From positions 1,054,001 through 1,118,000 of the forward strand of contig CM082588.2 in assembly GCA_040954595.2 (NCBI GenBank): 64,000 nucleotides of DNA. The letters are read 5' to 3'. A program made the translations under genes and the position numbers. Numbering within the stretch: the first letter of the stretch is position 1; every line of letters begins with the position of its first letter. A model generated the notes under the pieces. The model was not told where the DNA came from. It worked only from the letters and a program-made list of their open reading frames with translations, and ran no database searches. This document shows, in pieces, positions 1-10,566 of this stretch. The DNA comes from Balanoglossus misakiensis. Taxonomy: Eukaryota; Hemichordata.

Positions 1-36
1 TGATGTAGAGGGCGCTGTTTTTTTCTTTTTTTTCAG

Positions 37-119
37 TGTCCCCTACAAAGTAATACAAAAGTCAAGGTCGCCAGTGCTGTGCCTATCAAGTTACAACAAT
101 GGTTTTATTGCAAGCACAG
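37..119 (+). CDS. PAAF1: PAAF1 penultimate exon (WD40 repeat part), gene truncated by window start
   Basis: An 83-nt exon bounded by a pyrimidine-rich stretch ending in TTTCAG (27-36) and a GTAAGA donor (120). The first base completes a codon from the preceding exon. The rest reads VPYKVIQKSRSPVLCLSSYN and then a GFIAST segment, ending after the first base of a Gly codon (phase 1). It joins in frame to 5947-6101. The joined peptide resembles the C-terminal WD40 blades of PAAF1 as I remember it: a PVL-L segment, GFIAS followed by GDG-C, TG-DCDP-Y, YT-CRD--R-Y. PAAF1 is the animal counterpart of yeast Rpn14, a WD40 chaperone that binds proteasomal ATPase subunits during 19S assembly in the cytosol and nucleus. 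All earlier exons lie left of the window. Family assignment is by remembered similarity. Confidence 0.8.
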
Positions 120-148
120 GTAAGATTGACGGGTTGTTTTTCAAGGTT

Positions 149-161
149 AGGTCAAAGGTCG
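149..161 (+). promoter_or_regulatory. DR1-like nuclear receptor motif
   Basis: AGGTCA, one spacer A, then AGGTCG: a direct repeat with spacing 1, the layout bound by RXR, HNF4 and COUP-TF type receptors. It lies in the PAAF1 intron. Motif match only. Confidence 0.3.
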
Positions 162-2422
162 CACGCTGTACGTACACGTGGAAACAGGTCAGGGTGAACA
201 TGTACAAGGATTGTTAAAGTCCCTCAAGCAGCAAGTTAGCAGTTATAATTTTACTTTTAAACTAAAAGCAGTCCATGAAAATGTACTTACTGTGGGTTTT
301 GTGTAAAAAAGTACACCTGGCTTAGACTAAGTTTTAAGATTAAAATAAATGGGTTGCCCATTCAAATATGGCTGCTTCTATGCAAATAGCAGAAGATGGT
401 GGACAAGGTGCTTTTTCCTTTGAAGTCTTCTCAACCCAATCAAAACGTTCATTATAGAAGACTATGCAGAATTTGTACCAAAAGCGTTGAGTAAGCTGCT
501 TTCTGATTGGTTCAGTGGTTCACTTCGAAAAGTTCGTCTATGGCACAGGTTCAGATGTAGAGAGGGAGAATTCAAAGAACATAATGCCACCGACCACACA
601 CAAATAAAATGCAACATAACTTTCTCTGTTGTCATCTTGAAGTATATATTGCTTGAAATTTTAAGAAAGCATTTCCGTTGCTGCTTAACTTCTTCTCAGT
701 GGTGTGACCTAGATAATGACATCACCAGCTTCAACTGTTGATTCAGTATGCGGAAAAAACCTTGATAAAATCCATCTACATCTGTAGGCGGTTCTTTAGA
801 TATGTTATTGATGAGTCGACGTGTCCAGTGTAGTTTCATTCTATCAGAGTTCATGCACTGTTGCTGACACAGATTTTCTTTTGAAGTTCATGACGTCAGT
901 TTGTGATTCAGTATTTATGACACTGATGTGGATTTGAAATGTTTGCTGAAAGTGAAACCAAGAGAAATGATGATCTGTTACCATTGAGATGTCTACATCT
1001 AGGTTAAAGTGACATTGTTGGAATTCATTAACTGTTGTATTTTATAATAATGATCCAAAGTTCGTGTGTTAACTTTTGCCCCTGGGTGTAACTGGCTGCA
1101 TATTTTATACATGATTACACACATGACCAGTTTGAATAATCAGTCTGTCTTTATTTCTTTTCACTTCTTGTTCTTGGAAGTTTTTAGACTTGATTTGTGC
1201 AGAAAAATATTGTCTTTCACTCCTGTGGTCTCTCTCTCTGTGGACTATGTGCACTACTGCTTGAAATGCTTGGATTTCCATGGTAACTGCGGCACCCATA
1301 TCCACTAACATTCAATTTTAGTCCATCTTTGGGATGAAGTCTGGTTTCACAGTACTTTTAAGTTCATTCTGAATGTTTACACTCGACTGCAACACCATGT
1401 AGGATATAATGATGACATTCACACAAAAACTGTGGTTTTTTTTTACTCAACATCAGAAGTTACACGCTTTGTTTCGTGAACCTCTACACGTAGACCCAGT
1501 TCAGTTCAGGTGAAACTCTCATAATCAGATGCATCTATGTCAATGACAACACTATCGTCATTCGAGACATGCCCCACTGCATTGTGGGATATGGTTACAG
1601 GGTCACCTAAGGTCAAGGCATTTGTCTTATAGGTTGCAGAGACATCATTGGTTGGGTGTACATAGATTCATTATAAATCAGCCGTGTACTCTTCCGTTTT
1701 CAAGGTTGTCAGACCGAACCATTTGATATCAGGGGTGTGCTGCACAGCAGACACCCTGCGAAAATGTCTTCCTGTTATTCCAAAAAAGAGAGACTATAAA
1801 ATATGATATTAATAGCTATTAATCAATTATTAATTATGTCGCAAATGCTGGTCGTAGCCGACTTAAGATTAAACCCAAAATAAAAAGCTGCATGAGTCTA
1901 TTGACTCTTGTTGTTCCTTTACTGCAACAATGGTTGATAGGTGCTGCAGCAGTGTTGCAGTGCATTGCTGTTGCTGAATTTGTGATTCTGTTCTGTTCTA
2001 AATGCAAGTTGGAGGGGATTGCTGAATATGCTATTCTATCACTTGAGAAGTGTCATTAACTTTTGCTGTTTTCCAACTGCAACATAGTTGCTTTAATTTG
2101 CCCACAGACCATCAAGAAGACCTGTCTGTGCTGCAACATTGCTGTCTGTCATGAAACTTTAAATACTGTGGTGCTGTCATAGCTGCTGCATTTCTGGGTA
2201 TGCAACTCTTCTGCCTGTATTAAATTTTCACTTGGTTCGGCCATTGTAGGAAGGATGAATGACTTCATAGGCAATTTTCTTGTTCTAGAAGTTTCAGTTT
2301 GTTGAGTTAAAAGTACTCAGTGATGTACAAGCTATAAAAGTACGGTCTATTACGTGCTGTAGAAGACAAGGTGTCAAAAATGCACTAATCCTGACATGAT
2401 TTATATGAAGACGACCACAGTT

Positions 2423-2450
2423 AAGGGGTTATGGTTAACCGCAACCCCTT
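2423..2450. repeat. 28-bp near-perfect palindrome
   Basis: AAGGGGTT, AT, GGTTAACC, GC, AACCCCTT. Outer arms and centre are exactly self-complementary, with only the two 2-base spacers unpaired. It could form a small cruciform or bind a dimeric protein. Confidence 0.7.
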
Positions 2451-2886
2451 TATAGTGTTATTTAGTATTAAGAAACTGTTAATGGTTGGTCATGTCATAC
2501 TCAGATGTTTCTATAAACCTCAATGGCTTACAAGTAGCTGTGTTTAATGTTGCTGATGCGTGTCATCAATAAAACATGTCAGTTGTAATTTGATATTAAT
2601 ATTAGTCAAGTTCACATTCATGGAATTTAGAAAAAAATGTTTTGGTACAGAAATTTTGTGGAAAGGTTTGGATTCCATGGTGCTTTGTGAGTGTCCTAGA
2701 TTCAGGGCACTGTGGGACAGCTGTTCATATGTTTCAGCATATGCCATTGAACTGTGTACATAATGTCTTCTGTAGTCTGAGATCTGATAAACAGACTGGT
2801 CGACCAGTGGTGTGAACTAAAGCCTAGCCATCACTTTTGTCATAATTCATCTTTAGTATTGTGTTACCCTGATCTCAAACTCAGCA

Positions 2887-2887
2887 T

Positions 2888-2974
<87 letters not shown>
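2887..2974. repeat. (ATC)n microsatellite, about 29 units
   Basis: Uninterrupted trinucleotide repeat of about 88 bp inside the PAAF1 intron. Confidence 0.98.
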
Positions 2975-2976
<2 letters not shown>

Positions 2977-4140
2977 CTAGAAATTGATTGTTTCCTTTAG
3001 CTGTTATCATTTAAATTGAAAAGATTGTAGTCTGGTGGGTAAAGTGAACTTTTTCACATCTTAAAATGTAGAACTGTGTGGTTTATTTACTTTAAAATTG
3101 ACAACTTATATATAGTATAAACAGGCATTTTTGATAACTATTCTCAGAGCAGAATTTATGGTTATTGGTACAGTACAAGGTCACTGTATGATGTGTTGTT
3201 TGTACCTGTATGGGATGGAGCAGGATTGAGTTTATGGGGAAGTAGGACAGTTCATTGGGGTGAATGGTTTGACAGTGTTGCGTTGAAAGGTCGTGTGTGT
3301 CGATTGATATGGGCCAAGGACGGTGGCAGAAACTTCTACCTCAAATTCTGTGAAATAGTAGTCAATTTGTGTGAAAACAGACCCCATTAGGCGAGGCTTT
3401 GCAGTATATAATGCCCAGATTCTGACATGATTAATCGCTATTTTTAAGACTAGCCGGGTTTGAATTGTAGGCTTTAAGTAGACATGAGAGCGAGGAGAGT
3501 TGAGCGTGTGAGCAACAAACCAGCCTGTCAAGGTCATATCGACAGACTGAATTGTCGCTGTGCCATGGACACTGTCTGTATTCTAATGCATTCTCTGCCC
3601 ATACTGATGATATGACTGTGTTCACCAAGTTGATTCGTGACGCATGTCGTGTGTATGACCAAAATTTATATTCCAGATTATATGAATGAATATTGGTGAC
3701 ATTTAAATGAATACATTATATCTCTGTTACTTGCAAATATTGATGTTTTGTGGAGGAAATTATCTGTGTGATAACGTTCAGACTAAAATATGATATTTTG
3801 TGTGTAGGGTTAGCATGAACAAAGCAAGACAAGAGAAGTGCTCTGGCTTCTGACTGAAAATTCAGTGTTGCACATACATGTATAACAAGCAAGGAAATGC
3901 CCAGCATTTCAGTATATCTTGCAAAATCATTACTTATATCAAGAAAAAAAGAACTTCACACGATAGTCACATAGATGCAGCCAAGTTCAAGTGCACTTTC
4001 TCACCCTGAAGTGTAGCATTGACATGCTAAGCCACAGTGAGGCCTTGATACGACCATGAATGTTTAAGGTCTAATACACCTAGTTCAAGTTCAAGGCAGG
4101 AGTCCCTTTTAATTAGAGACGCATGGTTCCGATCATGTAG

Positions 4141-4270
4141 GTTCATTCATTCATTCATTCATTCATTCATTCATTCATTCATTCACTCAGTCACTCACTC
4201 ACTCACTCACTCACTCACTCACTCACTCACTCACTCACCCATTCATTCATCCATTCACCAATTCATCCAT
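4141..4270. repeat. Compound (ATTC)n-(ACTC)n microsatellite
   Basis: About 12 ATTC units pass into about 14 ACTC units and then degenerate ATTC/ATCC units. A T-to-C unit conversion followed by expansion would explain the order. Confidence 0.95.
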
Positions 4271-5946
4271 TCATTTATTCATTGTTTGATTTATAATGTA
4301 ACAGCGGGAGGAATGACTTACCAAACTATTGTTGCCACTCCTCACCCATGACCCGACCTTGTCATCTGACAGAAAGGCAGACATGCAAATGAATATGTTC
4401 CAAATTCTCATCACTTCAAAATAGCTAAAAATATCTCTTTATTAAAGAAAATCAGAGAATAAAAGCATCACATGTACTTGAAACCATCTTTAGCAATTGA
4501 CTAGTGATTATGAGGTGTGCTTTTCCCTACAGTGGTTGCTAGATTATCAAGTTTACTTAACCATAGTGGTAGCTAGACACTGACCAATCATTACCAAGTT
4601 TACTTAACCATAGAGGTTGTAAGCCACTAACCAATTCCAGTGTAACTTAAACATGCTAGTTACTTTACCAACCATATTACTTGAACTGTGTGGTTGCCTT
4701 GCAAACAGTCCAAAGTTTGTACTTTAATTCCCAGTCAGGGTGGTGATATCTACAGGTTATCAAATATTTATTGTTGCTAAGTTTGTAGGGAATGGATATA
4801 AATACTGCCAGCATAGATCTGCATTCAGTCACGCACCTCCCAATCATTATTTTTATTCATAAGTAACATCTTTGTCACTGAAAACCAGTACAAGGCCATT
4901 TGGAGTTAGTTTCCATAGTGATTCTCTTGGCCCTGACCTAAATTGTACGTTTGCCATGAGCTCACTTGTCACTGGCCTTCACTGTCCTGCTCAGGTCAGG
5001 CTAACTGTATCAGCAGGCAAGTTCAAGGTGATCAGTGCCTTTTGCTTGAATTCTTTGTTCAACTGCACACAGCAGAGACATTTTTAAATTCCTTTGTTAT
5101 ATTACACATTTCTCTTGTTTTAAGATCATCTCAAATTCACATGTAAATTGTCCTTACATCTTTTCATTACATTCTCTAAGTGATCGCTTCAAATAATGGG
5201 GAAATTCAAGTAGCTTAGAAGATTCTTCAACAAAAGACAATTGTATTGTCAACTTTCTGTTGATTGTTACATCAAATACATCAAATTGCACATTACAGGC
5301 ACCAGCCAGACAGCCAGGCAACACATTCCATGCAGAAAATATAATCCTTTCAAAATAATTTCTGTTTAAATATAGACGAGTCATTTCAATTCATGGCAGC
5401 TGTGTCACCCTGCGTTCATGTTAATTGACAGCCAGTCTATTGCAGGGGTGTAGTTAAATACAAATGTCTGTAATTAAATGCATGAAAGTTCAAAATGGGG
5501 CCATGGAGATTATTTCTAAAAGTAGATTTTTGAACAACGAAATGCATAAAAAAAATGGAGAGATGTCTGTTCTTGTGCAGCAGTTGTCTGACACAAGAGT
5601 ACTATGGTCAAAGTTTAGTTGGACCCACAAAACTTGACATTGGTAATTTGGTTTGATACAAGGCACATGAATCTAAAACTACTGTAGTAGATGAGGGGAA
5701 AAGACACTGTTCACCCTCACATCATTACCAGGGACATTTCATGTAATTGTACTTGGCAAAGCATGATGGGTAAAATCCTCCTTGACCTGAAATTGTAATT
5801 GTCTCATTTTCCCTCATGATCATCCCAAAATTGCCACATCCAAATTTCAAATTGTCTCCAAACTTGCAGCAAAAAGAACACAACTTTTCCTGGAAAATGT
5901 GTTCTATAAAATCCTAATGTGGACACATTTATCTCTGTTTATCCAG

Positions 5947-6101
5947 GTGATGGCACATGTTATTCCATGAACCTGGAGAGTAACCATACGGAAGAGTATA
6001 CTGGGTCTGACTGTGATCCTATCTACAGAATATCGGCTCATGGAAAGTCTCTATATACAGCTTGTAGAGACAAGCATATCAGAAAATATGCTATGAGTTA
6101 A
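5947..6101 (+). CDS. PAAF1: PAAF1 terminal exon (last WD40 blade and stop)
   Basis: Starts after the acceptor TATCCAG. The first two bases complete the split Gly codon, giving GDGTC, then a segment with TGSDCDPIYR and YTACRDKHIRKY, and TAA at 6099-6101. The TG-DCDP-Y and YT-CRD blocks match the C-terminal end of PAAF1 closely, and the tail length after them is similar. PAAF1/Rpn14 folds as a beta-propeller that binds proteasomal ATPases; this exon supplies its closing strands. Alternative: another short WD40 protein, but the diagnostic blocks argue against that. Confidence 0.82.
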
Positions 6102-6625
6102 ATATGAGCTACATGTATGATTCGTGGATGGGATGTCATTATTGATAAATAGCTTGATGTTGCGTGCGAAATTTACCCTGACTGAGTTTGCTCTGTAGCA
6201 CCCTGACCTCAAATCGAAGTCATCGTGACCTTGAACTTCCACAGTGCAAAGATTTCTGTCACCTTATATTCCATTAGGACAAAAGTACAGTCCCTCGAGC
6301 TCTTTCACACGGATGGTGACAAAAGCAATGAGGAGGAGGAGTCAAATAGAATAATCTTTCCTCACTCTTAGTTGAGTATTGCACGTATATGTACAAGTTT
6401 TCTCCAAGTGGTATGACTTCTGAAAAAATCCACACGAATTTTGTCGATATGAGTTTTAGAAATCCACATACTGATTGTCATAAAGCTATATGGAAAGATT
6501 TCTTTCATTTAGCAGAAGATGAATTTCTTATTTTCGAATATTTTTTTCAGAAAAAAGCTTAGTTTATTGTTATTGATCTTAGTGAATAATTGTTCTATTT
6601 AATAAAGATTCATAGGGCAAAGTTG
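6102..6625 (+). other. PAAF1 3'UTR
   Basis: Untranslated sequence from the stop codon to about 20 bases past the first good AATAAA (6601-6606). It contains TGACCTTG (6226-6233) inside a 15-base block also found in the NR0B intron at 12102-12116. The 3' end is inferred from the signal. Confidence 0.6.
6601..6606 (+). terminator. PAAF1 poly(A) signal AATAAA
   Basis: Canonical hexamer 500 bp after the PAAF1 stop, followed within about 25-45 bases by a GT/T-rich stretch (TTGCCCTTGTTGG, TTTTGGTG), as expected for a cleavage site. Confidence 0.65.
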
Positions 6626-7508
6626 CCCTTGTTGGCATTATTTTGGTGATTTCTATTTCATGTTCAAAGTTGTTTATGTTATTCTGCTAGCATACTGCCC
6701 GCACACTCATGGTAATCTGACAGATAGATGCACTGATGACATGATTTTGATATGTGATGTCATGTCTAGTTACATAATAGAAAATTCACATGTACCAGTA
6801 TATTTCAGTTGGGAACATTTACTTCAAAATAACAAAATATTAGTATTACCAGAAAAGAGCACCTTCTGTCCCAGGATGGAATGATTGTCTGGTTGAATCA
6901 ATAAATTTATTGACTGGAAGTGTTGATGGTCAGTTTTCATCGGGAATGCTGCAGGCGACTATTCAAGACAATGGCATTTATAAAAATACAAGTACTTGGA
7001 ATCAACAAACTGAAATAGCAACCGGATCTGTGAACATTCAAGTGAGAGGAATGCTGGACTTTCTATGACAGATGGTTTGCATTCACTCTCACTGTCTATG
7101 AATGATTTCCAATACATGAGTCGGGGCCTTAGTTACTTCATTTAAATCTTTCTGTTGATGACAATCCAGGCAATATATTGAACTTTTATTTAGTAAACTG
7201 ATCTATCTCATGTTACAGAGGCTGCTCGCTTGCTCTAAACATTCAGCAACTTGAAAGGTTTCAATACTGTTCTTTTTCCATATAGACCACATTAATCAAT
7301 TCCTTGAGGACAATATCATTTTGAGAGCATGATATTTCTGATAGCATTGGTTTACCTTCTGCCAAAATGTTGAAATCTTCCTCGAAATCCCCAAAAACTT
7401 AAACAGTCTTGGAGTGACAAACTTTCTTCCATTGTTCACTCCATCATCCACATAGCATCTTCTGAAACAGCCTTTCTCTTCCAGAAAGTAATTAGGCTGT
7501 TAACTTAC

Positions 7509-7620
7509 AAAAGCCACCCGCACCCAGGGTATGACCTTTCAAGGTCAAGTTCAACTGCTAATATCTCCAGAAAAGCCACCATAGTACCCGGGGTATGACC
7601 TTTCAAGGGCAAGTTCAACT
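7509..7620. repeat. Two-copy tandem duplication, period 63 bp
   Basis: The block that begins AAAAGCCACC and ends with GGTATGACCTTTCAAGG and AAGTTCAACT occurs at 7509-7557 and again from 7572. The first copy holds TCAAGGTCA (7540-7548), an extended NR5A/ERR-type half site; the second has TCAAGGGCA instead. Confidence 0.8.
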
Positions 7621-8051
7621 ATCACCAGAGGTCAGAAAAAGTTGCTGAATTTAATTTTAGAAATCTTTGTGTAATAAACCCTTCCAACAAATCTCCCCGG
7701 TGCAGGACCTGAAACATGTATACCAATTTTGTACAGGTTTGTGTCACCAAAGATGTCACATAGCTGTTACCATGGCAGTGGCTGATGCGTAGGTCTCTAT
7801 TCAGTGCTGTGGACACAGACATGTGAATGAGGACTAATTTTCAGTGTAAGCGCAAATATTGCTTATGAAAATTAGGACATTTTCGTCAAATATTCACATC
7901 TGAAATCTTGTGAATTTTCGAGGCCCTCACACCCTGCTTATCCCTGATTTCACAGGCGTTTCGTTAACTGGCAATTTTGTATACCAGTGGTAGGTGTAAT
8001 AAATCTCGAAAACAAAAACTTGTACCCGATATCAGCTGTAAAATAGATAGA

Positions 8052-8090
8052 GGACCACCAGGGGGGGGGGGGTGGGGTGGGGGGTGGTCC
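8052..8090 (+). other. G-run with inverted-repeat flanks (possible G-quadruplex)
   Basis: Runs of about 12, 4 and 6 G separated by single T, plus a nearby GG, enclosed by GGACCACC (from 8052) and GGTGGTCC (8083-8090), which are exact reverse complements. It lies about 1.4 kb upstream of the NR0B promoter region. Confidence 0.6.
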
Positions 8091-9469
8091 CATAGAAACA
8101 CCATGCGTTTACGTATGTGCCGCCCGACTGCACTACCCTGGATGATGGGTCCGCTTTTCATAGAAGTGGGGGAAGTGAATAGGTCTCAGGTTTTAGAAGT
8201 TGGTCACGCTTTAATTATATAACCCTGTTTTTCTTTATTCGCACGAAATCGTACAGCCTGAGATTTAAAAGCGGGTGGGTAGTTAAACTCAAGAGTTTTG
8301 TTTGAAAGCGGGTTGAGTTTCAGTCGGAGGAGTTGGACATCCCTTCCCTGACTGTATTCTTTCTATTGCACCTGAAGACTTTCACATCACTAACACAAAA
8401 GTTGGCCAGAAAGTTGCTTTATTAACTTCACATTACTTTTCAAGGCCCAAACACAGAAGTATGCTGGATTATCTGCCTGGAAAAAGTTAACTTTGCACGG
8501 TGGAGTCCCTCTATTTCCTCACAAATACAACACATCTTTAAAAACCAAAATCTTCCACGTTCAATTCGTGGGGGATCAATTAATACTGTATGCTTGATTC
8601 CGTGTGTGAATAGAAATAATTATTGTTTTGTCATGGTCGATGTTTGCGCTTTACGACTTATTTCGACGTATTGTTTCGACATCAATGCCTTTTTCTCTCT
8701 CCTTTTTGTCTCCTGTCAACTTTTGATGACGCTAATCACATGTAAATTGGTTTCTAGTCAATAGGAGCATGCGCAAGCACTGAAGGACCTTCATTCACCA
8801 ATATTATCTCACTACTCTGGTAATTCATTTTCCAGGGCACTGCGCCGCGCTCCAAATTCATACAGCCTCTAGCCAATCAGTATCACCCAAGTGTGATTAA
8901 CATAAAATATCGACCAATGGAAATGACAGCTAATTTTAGCATGTACTGACTGAACTTTTCACCTGTAAAGAAGTATGTCGCTGTCATCATCATAGTCGGG
9001 TAAATGTCCATGTGATCGCTCGCGCTTTTTGCCCAGCTCTGCATACGTACTGCACACAGCCCTGCGGTTATCCGTGGCAGAGTTTCCACAAGCCGGCGTG
9101 TGAGTAGACTTGTCAGTTTCAAGCCAACATACAGGTGATTACGGCACCAGTCTAGTCTCTACTTCGTTCCAGACCTCGTTTTTTTTCCCGGGAAGGGTTT
9201 TTAAGAGGTAATTCTAATTTGTCTGTTTAATTTGCTGTCGACTCACGTTCGGTTCAGTTCTCGCTTGTTATTGCTTGAGTTATCCAACATTACTTCACGA
9301 TGGTCAGTGTTTCGGAGCGGGCGCCCAGAATTATTCCATGCAGAATCAAGTTTTCGTTAACTCTTTGGCAATTATTTTTGTTGGAAGTTCTCTCGCAGAA
9401 TATTCCGTCAGATATTTTTGTTTTAGATTTTACAATTAAAAATGTATATGTTGTTTTGTTTGGACGTAG

Positions 9470-9720
9470 CATATAAACAAATAACGGTGCAGTTTCTGGT
9501 GCGTCGGCGCGTGTGAGTCAGCAACGGACACAGGCTCAAGGCCGGCCACCAATCACGCAAACTTGTTGGTTTCAACCGGCTGAAATCGACATACGCGACC
9601 GAGTCTGCTTGCGCAGCTACGCGGCGTTCGTGTTCGACGTTCACCGGTAAAAGTAGACTTCGTACCGCACCGTTAATGAGTACACGTACGTACTGTCCAG
9701 TGGCTGGGGACGGACACAAG
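9470..9720 (+). promoter_or_regulatory. Putative NR0B promoter / small CpG-rich region
   Basis: This stretch is clearly richer in CpG than its surroundings (GCGTCGGCGCG, ACGCGACCGAG, ACGCGGCGTTCG). It starts with a TATAAA (9472-9477), followed by TGAGTCAGCA (from 9514; AP-1/Maf-like) and a CCAAT-type ACCAATCA near 9546. It is 200-450 bp upstream of the NR0B start codon. Transcription probably starts about 25-35 bp after the TATA box, but that is inferred. Confidence 0.5.
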
Positions 9721-9902
9721 TGTGTTACTTTATCAATGGTTTGAACTATCAACATAGTTTGGAAACCGCAAATTCAATAAGCCACCACATAGGTCCTCAA
9801 AGCGGTTTACGCACATTCTTCGACGGGATTGTATTACTTGACCAAAGCCTATTCTGGGCGTGCATTTTTAACTCGAGCAATTTGTCTCCTTTTCTTAAAT
9901 AG
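9647..9902 (+). other. Candidate 5'UTR intron of NR0B
   Basis: A GTAAAA donor at 9647 and a strong pyrimidine-rich acceptor (TTTGTCTCCTTTTCTTAAATAG) ending at 9902, 12 bases before the start codon. The acceptor is convincing; the donor choice is tentative. Confidence 0.4.
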
Positions 9903-9914
9903 AACTGCAGTGTG

Positions 9915-10566
9915 ATGGATGAACACGAAGATCAGTCCTGTCAATGCCCGAACAATGAGAAACAACCTGAGCACAGTATACTCTACAGCCTCCTTGCAAG
10001 TCCAACATCAGCAGTAACCATGGAAACTAACAGCATCGTCCCAGCAGCTGAGAATCCAACATCTCGAAGTGGATTGCAATATAGTCATTTTTCTTCTCAT
10101 CATCACAACCATCATCACCACCACCATCATCATCGTCGTCACCATCACCACCATCACCACTGTCATCTTCATCGTTACCAAGCAGCTGCTGAAGTTTCTG
10201 TGAAACCACCGGATATAGTGGGACAACAGGAGGCTGCTCAACTTCTCTTAAAGTCAATGGACTTCATCAAAAATCTGCCTGCTTTCTGGGACTTGAACAG
10301 GGAAGATCGTCTGCCCCTGTTTCTCAATAGTTGGTCGGAGTTACTGATTCTTAAGATGGCTCAAAACAAATTCAAATTTGAAACCGAAGAACAAACATTG
10401 GAACAATCTCAGGAGACCGTTGCGGCCAAGGTTCACAAGCCTCAGCAAAGTATACCACTTTTGTCCGACATCAAGAAAATCCAGAGTTTTATACGACGAT
10501 GTCAATTGCTGCAGCTGGATGATAAAGAATATGCATATATTCAAGCTATCATATATCTCAACCCAG
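9915..10566 (+). CDS. NR0B exon 1: LxxLL module, His tract, N-terminal half of ligand-binding domain
   Basis: I chose ATG 9915 because the upstream GTG at 9912 is not a likely start and an in-frame TAG lies at 9900. Residues 9-27 carry CQCP and SILYSLL (LxxLL type: L23, L26, L27). Residues about 62-86 are mostly His. From about residue 104 the ligand-binding domain begins, with KSMDFIKNLPAFWDL, then RLPLFLNSWSELLIL and MAQNKFKFE, corresponding to helices 3-5 and the receptor signature region. A helix ending KEYAYIQAIIYLNP closes the exon. The donor is CCCAG/GTAAGT (10567), phase 1. Confidence 0.9.

Larger units (their letters stand above)
120..5946 (+). other. PAAF1 last intron (5.8 kb)
   Basis: A GTAAGA donor at 120 and a pyrimidine-rich acceptor ending TATCCAG at 5946, phase 1. 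I see no convincing exon inside; the short open frames here lack recognisable domains. It holds an ATC microsatellite (2887-2974), an ATTC/ACTC microsatellite (4141-4270), a 28-bp palindrome (2423-2450), a TGACGTCA element (891-898), a DR1-like motif (149-161) and a degenerate direct repeat around AAGTTTACTTAACCATAG near 4550-4610. Confidence 0.75.
6626..9465. other. Intergenic region between PAAF1 and NR0B
   Basis: No gene recognised. It contains a 63-bp-period tandem duplication (7509-7620), a G-run flanked by inverted arms (8052-8090), and CCAAT-type boxes near 8872 and 8912 that may belong to distal NR0B control sequence. Confidence 0.6.

Noticed and set aside
10008-10257. Minus-strand Asp/Met-rich frames opposite NR0B exon 1
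   Set aside because: Shadow of the CAT/CAC tract; the + strand frame has the receptor domains.
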